This document shows, one piece after another, positions 1-3,593 of a DNA stretch of 6,247 nt. This DNA is from Chryseobacterium gleum (GTDB lineage: Bacteria > Bacteroidota > Bacteroidia > Flavobacteriales_D > Crocinitomicaceae), in assembly GCA_943326315.2 (NCBI GenBank), contig CALPSU020000155.1:1-6247 (forward strand). Direction: 5' to 3'. The stretch's first letter is position 1. The number at the start of each line of letters is the position of its first letter. A program made the translations under genes and the position numbers. The notes beneath the pieces were generated by a model, which worked only from the letters and a program-made list of their open reading frames with translations, did no database searches and was not told the DNA's origin.

Positions 1-83
1 AAACCGATGCCATATAACATTGCTTGTCCAGCAGGTTGTGTTTCGTTTTGCGTAATTGTTCTACTGTATTTATTTAATACCAT
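1..83 (-). CDS. ilvD: Dihydroxy-acid dehydratase, N-terminal fragment (cut by window edge)
   Basis: Only the first 27 codons are present; the gene continues past the left edge. The translation begins MVLNKYSRTITQNETQPAGQ and continues AMLYGIG. This matches the conserved start of IlvD, where an N-terminal 'NKYS..IT' segment leads into '..PA.QAML.G.G'. IlvD is an Fe-S enzyme that dehydrates dihydroxy-acids to the 2-keto acids of the isoleucine and valine pathways. The ATG at 81-83 lies 10 bp after the ilvE stop, so the two are almost certainly cotranscribed, and IlvD supplies the keto acids that IlvE transaminates. The catalytic and cluster-binding residues lie outside the window. The call rests on the short N-terminal match plus the ilvE neighbour. 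Confidence 0.85.
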   Translation of the reverse strand, partial: MVLNKYSRTITQNETQPAGQAMLYGIG

Positions 84-93
84 CAGAAATAGT

Positions 94-981
94 TTATATA
101 TATAAATTTACATATTCGTTACTAGCAACTCTTCGCTGATAAGCGCGTTGAATTAATTGACTATTTGAATCCTCCCAAGCCAATGGAAACTCATACTCAT
201 TGAACTTTTTAATTCCTGCAATTTCAGCTGCCGTTCCACAAAAGAAAGCTGCGTCAGCACTGTAAATTTCCTCAGGTTTGAAAAAACGTTCTTCCACTTC
301 AAATTTTAATTCTTTTGCTAATTCAAAAACAGTTGAGCGGGTAATTCCTGATAATATATTCCCTAAAGGACAAGTAATAAATTTACCATCTTTTTCCATG
401 AAAAAATTTGCCCCTGGACCTTCAGCTATGAAACCATTCATATCGGTTAATAAAGCTTCATGAAAACCTTTTTGTTTCGCTTCAGTTGTCGCTAAAATAC
501 TATTTGTGTAATGTCCTACTACTTTAGCTTCCACATGACAAGATTTTGGATTTGGTCTTTGAAAAGAAGAAAGCATAACGTTCAACATATCATCTCCAAA
601 TAAATTCCCCCATTTCCAAGCAACAATTGCAACATGAACAACGTCTGTAGGCGTTAAAGACATATTCTCTCCAAGATATACTAATGGGCGAATATAAGCA
701 TCCGTTAAATTATTTTTTTCGAGTACTTTATAAGCTGCATGTTCAAGTTCCTCCGAAGTTAAATTTAATTTAATATGCATTTTTTCAGCAGAAGCGTGTA
801 GCCTATCAAAATGTTCTTTTGCTTTAAAAATACGAACTCCATCAGGTGTATTGTAAGATCTAATCCCTTCGAAAACACCATTTCCATAATGCATTGTTTG
901 GCTATAAAGTCCAGTTTTAACATCTGAAGCCTTTAAAAATTCTCCATCAAGAAAAACGATTGTTGATTCATTATAATACAT
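94..981 (-). CDS. ilvE: Branched-chain amino acid aminotransferase (class IV PLP enzyme)
   Basis: A complete 295-residue protein, close to the roughly 300 residues usual for IlvE. It catalyses the last, reversible step of isoleucine, valine and leucine synthesis in the cytoplasm, moving the amino group of glutamate onto branched-chain 2-keto acids with PLP as cofactor. Fold-type IV hallmarks by comparison with E. coli IlvE: 'HYGNGVFEGIR' (31-41); R60 in 'EHFDRLH', a PLP phosphate contact; catalytic Lys K153 in 'VEAKVVGHY', with Y158 five residues later; E187 in 'AEGPGANFF', which contacts the pyridine nitrogen; 'SGITR' (211-215), phosphate binding; and 'CGTAAE' (248-253). All key residues are present, so it should be active. 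D-amino-acid transaminase and aminodeoxychorismate lyase share the fold, but these motifs and the ilvD neighbour favour IlvE. The ATG start lies about 70 nt after an attenuator terminator, so expression should depend on read-through of that structure. Confidence 0.95.
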   Translation of the reverse strand: MYYNESTIVFLDGEFLKASDVKTGLYSQTMHYGNGVFEGIRSYNTPDGVRIFKAKEHFDRLHASAEKMHIKLNLTSEELEHAAYKVLEKNNLTDAYIRPLVYLGENMSLTPTDVVHVAIVAWKWGNLFGDDMLNVMLSSFQRPNPKSCHVEAKVVGHYTNSILATTEAKQKGFHEALLTDMNGFIAEGPGANFFMEKDGKFITCPLGNILSGITRSTVFELAKELKFEVEERFFKPEEIYSADAAFFCGTAAEIAGIKKFNEYEFPLAWEDSNSQLIQRAYQRRVASNEYVNLYI

Positions 982-1052
982 ACTTTCTAAATTTATATTT
1001 AATCGTTACTATTTATTTCTATAAAGGTTATATTTTACCTTTTAAATTCTTT

Positions 1053-1085
1053 AAAAAAAAAGCCCTTCTCAATTTGAGAAAGGCT
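1053..1085 (-). terminator. Intrinsic terminator of the ilv attenuator
   Basis: On the minus strand the RNA would form an 11-bp stem: 5' arm AGCCUUUCUCA (1085-1075), loop AAU, and 3' arm UGAGAAGGGCU (1071-1061). One U·G wobble joins 1081 and 1065. The stem runs directly into a tract of nine T (1061-1053), which is the classic Rho-independent layout. It sits between the leader peptide and ilvE, so it is not the end of a gene; it would stop transcription before ilvE unless an alternative pairing breaks it. About 70 nt separate the T tract from the ilvE start codon. Confidence 0.9.
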
Positions 1086-1116
1086 CCTAAGTTTATATAC
1101 AATAGTTACTTTCCCA
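1075..1116 (-). promoter_or_regulatory. Candidate antiterminator pairing, exclusive with the terminator stem
   Basis: The minus-strand segment UGGGAAAG (1116-1109), directly after the leader-peptide stop codon, is complementary over 8 positions (one G·U) to CUUUCUCA (1082-1075). The latter is most of the terminator's 5' arm, so both pairings cannot form at once. A ribosome stalled in the Ile codons (1126-1134) would leave UGGGAAAG free to capture the arm, and transcription would continue into ilvE. A ribosome reaching the stop codon (1117-1119) would cover it and allow termination. A further minus-strand hairpin, ATTAAT-CTCG-ATTAAT (1131-1116), overlaps the last leader codons and could act as the early pause stem. 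The pairing is read directly from sequence; the mechanism is inferred from enterobacterial attenuators. Confidence 0.75.
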
Positions 1117-1176
1117 TTAATCGAGATTAATAATAATGACAGAAATGACATTTATTATGTTTAAACTATTTTTCAT
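1117..1176 (-). CDS. ilvL: Leader peptide of the branched-chain amino acid operon attenuator
   Basis: A 19-codon frame reads MKNSLNIINVISVIIINLD and stops with TAA. It has six Ile, two Val and two Leu codons, so 10 of 19 residues are products of the pathway encoded downstream, including an Ile-Ile-Ile run at residues 14-16. The ATG at 1174-1176 follows the A-rich stretch GATAAA, a start context usual in Bacteroidota. It lies about 95 nt downstream of a promoter match and ends 31 nt before the terminator stem. The peptide itself probably has no function; its translation speed would report charging of tRNA-Ile, tRNA-Val and perhaps tRNA-Leu. The composition, position and paired RNA structures together make chance unlikely. 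Confidence 0.85.
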   Translation of the reverse strand: MKNSLNIINVISVIIINLD

Positions 1177-1272
1177 TTTATCAATTAACTTTAACTTTTT
1201 TTTCTTAGCAAATTTATAGTTTAATTTTAACTTTTAAACTTAAAAATAAAATTTATTTTAAAATCTACGGTA

Positions 1273-1300
1273 CAAAGGTATTATTCGCTCAATATCTCAA
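1273..1300 (-). promoter_or_regulatory. Candidate Bacteroidota-type promoter of the ilv operon
   Basis: On the minus strand TACCTTTG (1280-1273) fits the TAnnTTTG -7 consensus of the Bacteroidota primary sigma factor. A TTG (1300-1298) lies 17 bp upstream as the -33 element, within the 17-23 bp spacing reported for Flavobacterium. A second TTG at 1306-1304 would give a 23-bp spacer. Transcription would start near 1266, giving a leader RNA of about 285 nt before ilvE. Confidence 0.65.
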
Positions 1301-1393
1301 AAACAAAAAGATGAAAGTGTCGTAAAACGATAGCGAAAACTAATAAAATAGATTAATTTGTGGTGAAATGTTAGAAAAATAAAAATATCATTA

Positions 1394-2191
1394 TCACCAT
1401 GTTTTCAAAGCAGCGACTTGAAAAGTTCTTGAAACAGGTACTAATATTTCTAAATTTTTCATTTTAATCTTCTGCGCTTGAGCTTTTCCTTTTATTTCTT
1501 CTATAAATTCATTGTGAATTAAGTAAGATTTATGAACTCTACTAAAAGTTGAAACTTCTAAATTACTTAGTATTTCTTCAATCTTTTTTAAAGAAATACG
1601 TTCCATAGACTTTTTTAATTCATTTTGCTTATTCATAAAATATGTAACAACATAATTATCATTTGCTTCGAAACATATTATTTGGCTGATAAATACATCC
1701 AATAAAACTTTACCACTTTCGTTTTCTAAAATAAAATGTAGCTCTTCTAATTTTTCTTCAATTGGAGAAATGATTTCATTTTTTTCTTTCGAAGAGTTAT
1801 TTGAAACTATTAACTCAGATTCGTTTTCCTGAAAAATACTTTTCAAAAAGAAAATTATAGCTGGTAATAATGCTGGAATAGTAAATGCTGAAATTACAAT
1901 TAGTAATATGGAAAGTTCTCCATCAAAAATAGACCAAAAGAATATTGCGGAAAATAATGCGGAAAATATATATGATATAGAATTAAACAATCTATTATTT
2001 TTTTTCCCTTCCGAAGTTTTTAATATAATAAATAATGTCAAAAAGTGAATAATAACTAATAACACAAAAGCTACACTATAAGTGTATATTGCTTTTTTTG
2101 GTTCACTAAAAAATGAAAAAATATCAAAAAACCACAATAAAACAATTTGATAAATAGCGAAATAAAAGGAATTTTTTAAACTTAGTTTCAT
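1394..2191 (-). CDS. Membrane-anchored LytTR-family transcriptional regulator
   Basis: 265 residues from the ATG at 2189-2191. The frame extends four codons further to a TTG at 2203, but ATG is preferred. The N-terminal half has about four hydrophobic helices (roughly 12-28, 37-57, 70-90, 94-119). A charged linker (about 121-158) leads to a C-terminal LytTR domain (about 160-265). LytTR hallmarks are 'IICFEANDNYVVTYF' (171-185), 'FSRVHKSYLIH' (216-226) and 'LVPVSRTF' (250-257). LytTR domains bind DNA as a β fold at paired direct repeats. There is no response-regulator receiver domain, so the input is probably through the membrane part or a partner protein. It lies 14 bp downstream of the TPR membrane protein gene, so the two are very likely one operon and one signalling unit. 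Target genes are unknown; the divergent adhesin promoter region is the nearest candidate. Confidence 0.88.
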   Translation of the reverse strand: MKLSLKNSFYFAIYQIVLLWFFDIFSFFSEPKKAIYTYSVAFVLLVIIHFLTLFIILKTSEGKKNNRLFNSISYIFSALFSAIFFWSIFDGELSILLIVISAFTIPALLPAIIFFLKSIFQENESELIVSNNSSKEKNEIISPIEEKLEELHFILENESGKVLLDVFISQIICFEANDNYVVTYFMNKQNELKKSMERISLKKIEEILSNLEVSTFSRVHKSYLIHNEFIEEIKGKAQAQKIKMKNLEILVPVSRTFQVAALKTW

Positions 2192-2205
2192 AAATACAAA
2201 CAATA

Positions 2206-3309
2206 TTATTTTTTATGATTTTTAAAACCATAGAATACAAATCCTACAACACTAATTAATAACAACACTAAAAACCATAAAACTTTATTATTGTAAAGAT
2301 TCAATTTATTTGCAAAATTTCTTTCTCCTTCAATCAATGAAATTTCAATTTCTCTTTTGTGGAGCTCGTTACTATACATCAAATCATTTACTTTATTTTT
2401 TATTTCAGTTGCAGTTAGTTTTTGACTTAAATCCGTATATTGCTTATATTTAAATGCTACTTGAGGCCATAGTTTTTGATTCTCTAAAATCTGAATCTCT
2501 ACTTTGTATATTTCTAGTAAATGTATCGGGAAATTATTTTTTCTAGATAATTCTTCAGCCTTCTGAAGTGTTTCAAGAGCTGCCTTAAAATCGTTTTGTT
2601 TGAATAAATATCTTCCTAATAATTTATCATATAATATCGCACACTCAATAAATTTATAGTTCAACTTCAATTTAATTCTATCTAAAATACGCTTGGCATC
2701 AATTATTTGACCTATTTCTAAATACACTTCCGCTATTCCTAAAAACGCATAAATCTCCCCTTCAATTTGATTGCTTTTTTGCTCAATAATTAATGAATTA
2801 CTAAAATAAGAAAGTGCTAAATCAAAACTATCTAATTCTTTGTAACAATCACCTAGATTATAATAACGAATAGACTTTTGTAAGGGATCATTTAATTTTT
2901 CTTCAATTTTTAAACTTTCCGAGAAATATTTAATCGCAAATTTCAAATCTCCTTGTAAACGATAAATTACTCCAATATTATTCTTTGCAGCTGAGATTCT
3001 GCCATTATCTTTTTTCTTTTCTGCTGCATTTAAAGCCTTCAAATAGTAATTAAGCGAAGAAACATAATACCCCTTATCTTTATTTATGATTCCTAAAATG
3101 GTATATGCATTTATCGCATAAACAGAAGTGTGATTCCCTTTAGTTAATTTTAAAAGGTCATTTGCATAATCTATGGTTTTTGGTGAATGGTTTTCTAACG
3201 AATCAAATGCTAAATCATTGAATTTATTCAAGTTAGACTGAGAATACACCCCAAAACTTAAACTAAAAAGTAAAATAAAAACAAGATTATATTTGTATTG
3301 TGACATCAT
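2206..3309 (-). CDS. Secreted TPR-repeat protein with C-terminal membrane anchor, putative sensor partner of the LytTR regulator
   Basis: 367 residues. A signal peptide covers about 1-23 (hydrophobic 'LVFILLFSLSFGV', then 'YSQ'). Tetratricopeptide-type helix pairs follow at about 67-98, 107-139, 147-178, 185-215 and 224-257, with weaker repeats to about 295. Typical pieces are 'NNIGVIYRLQGDLKFAIKYF' and 'YYNLGDCYKELDSFDLALSYF'. A charged, probably coiled-coil segment (about 298-338) leads to one membrane helix (about 343-362) and a tail of only KNHKK. The same order, signal peptide-TPRs-coiled coil-TM, forms the sensor half of many Bacteroidota histidine kinases and TPR-HTH regulators, but here the cytoplasmic output domain is missing. 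The frame ends in a clean TAA and the LytTR protein follows, so this looks like a two-gene version rather than a broken gene. The start is ATG-ATG at 3304-3309, and either could be used. The ligand is unknown. Confidence 0.85.
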   Translation of the reverse strand: MMSQYKYNLVFILLFSLSFGVYSQSNLNKFNDLAFDSLENHSPKTIDYANDLLKLTKGNHTSVYAINAYTILGIINKDKGYYVSSLNYYLKALNAAEKKKDNGRISAAKNNIGVIYRLQGDLKFAIKYFSESLKIEEKLNDPLQKSIRYYNLGDCYKELDSFDLALSYFSNSLIIEQKSNQIEGEIYAFLGIAEVYLEIGQIIDAKRILDRIKLKLNYKFIECAILYDKLLGRYLFKQNDFKAALETLQKAEELSRKNNFPIHLLEIYKVEIQILENQKLWPQVAFKYKQYTDLSQKLTATEIKNKVNDLMYSNELHKREIEISLIEGERNFANKLNLYNNKVLWFLVLLLISVVGFVFYGFKNHKK

Positions 3310-3593
3310 ATTTTGTGCTAAATTAAGATATTTTTGTGAAAGTATTAAAAATATCCATTTAAATTAAATCGATATTTTTTTAAACCATTTACCAATATCT
3401 AACAACCATTTCTCTCATAATACTGTTTTAGACATCAAAAAGTTGCTCGTAACCATTTTTTTTGAGTTTTAAATTATGAAATATTTAAATTTATTAATAA
3501 TAAAACAAAATCTAAAATTTAAAAGCAACCCTTTTTGTTAATTTTTCGTTAGGTAAATTGATAAATTTTTTTATTGCTATAAAAATAAATAAA
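3310..3593. promoter_or_regulatory. Divergent intergenic region with AACCATTT direct repeats
   Basis: This 284-bp A/T-rich region must hold the promoters of both the TPR-LytTR operon (leftward) and the large adhesin gene (rightward). It has exact AACCATTT copies at 3383-3390, 3404-3411 and 3451-3458, plus a related TCCATTT at 3354-3360. The first two exact copies are 21 bp apart start to start, two helical turns, which fits paired-site binding by a LytTR dimer. I find no full TAnnTTTG box with a correctly spaced TTG on either strand. TATTTTTG at 3329-3336 (plus) lacks a -33 element, and TAAATTTT at 3562-3569 is only a near match. The start codon at 3594 is preceded by an A-rich run, as expected in this phylum. 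Confidence 0.5.
3347..3379. repeat. 9-bp perfect inverted repeat upstream of the TPR gene
   Basis: AAAAATATC (3347-3355) and GATATTTTT (3371-3379) are exact reverse complements separated by 15 bases. They lie 38-70 bp upstream of the TPR gene start. This could be a regulator site or a 5' untranslated hairpin, but in DNA this A/T-rich it may be chance. Confidence 0.3.

Larger units (their letters stand above)
982..1393. other. 412-bp region between lytTR gene and ilvE
   Basis: Most of this stretch is the ilv regulatory leader annotated separately (promoter, leader peptide, antiterminator, terminator). The remainder is 982-1052, an A/T-rich ilvE 5' untranslated segment, and 1301-1393, directly after the LytTR gene. 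In the latter I see no convincing intrinsic terminator, only a 4-bp TCGT/ACGA hairpin near 1319-1331 with no adjacent T tract. Read-through from the LytTR operon into ilv therefore cannot be excluded, as both run in the same direction. Confidence 0.7.

Noticed and set aside
278..463. Plus-strand frame of 61 codons
   Set aside because: It lies wholly antisense inside ilvE, has no recognisable domain or start signal, and is explained as a shadow of a real gene.
1301..1393. Intrinsic terminator after the LytTR gene
   Set aside because: Only a 4-bp hairpin and a distant TGGTGA/TCACCA pairing were found, neither followed by a T tract on the minus strand.
2192..2203. Four-codon upstream extension of the LytTR gene to a TTG start
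   Set aside because: A normal ATG follows at 2189-2191 directly before the first membrane helix and leaves a sensible 14-bp gap after the TPR gene. TTG would be the less likely start.
3329..3336. TATTTTTG on the plus strand as the adhesin promoter
   Set aside because: It fits TAnnTTTG, but no TTG lies 17-23 bp upstream; the nearest are 13 and 28 bp away. Chance matches are common in such A/T-rich DNA.
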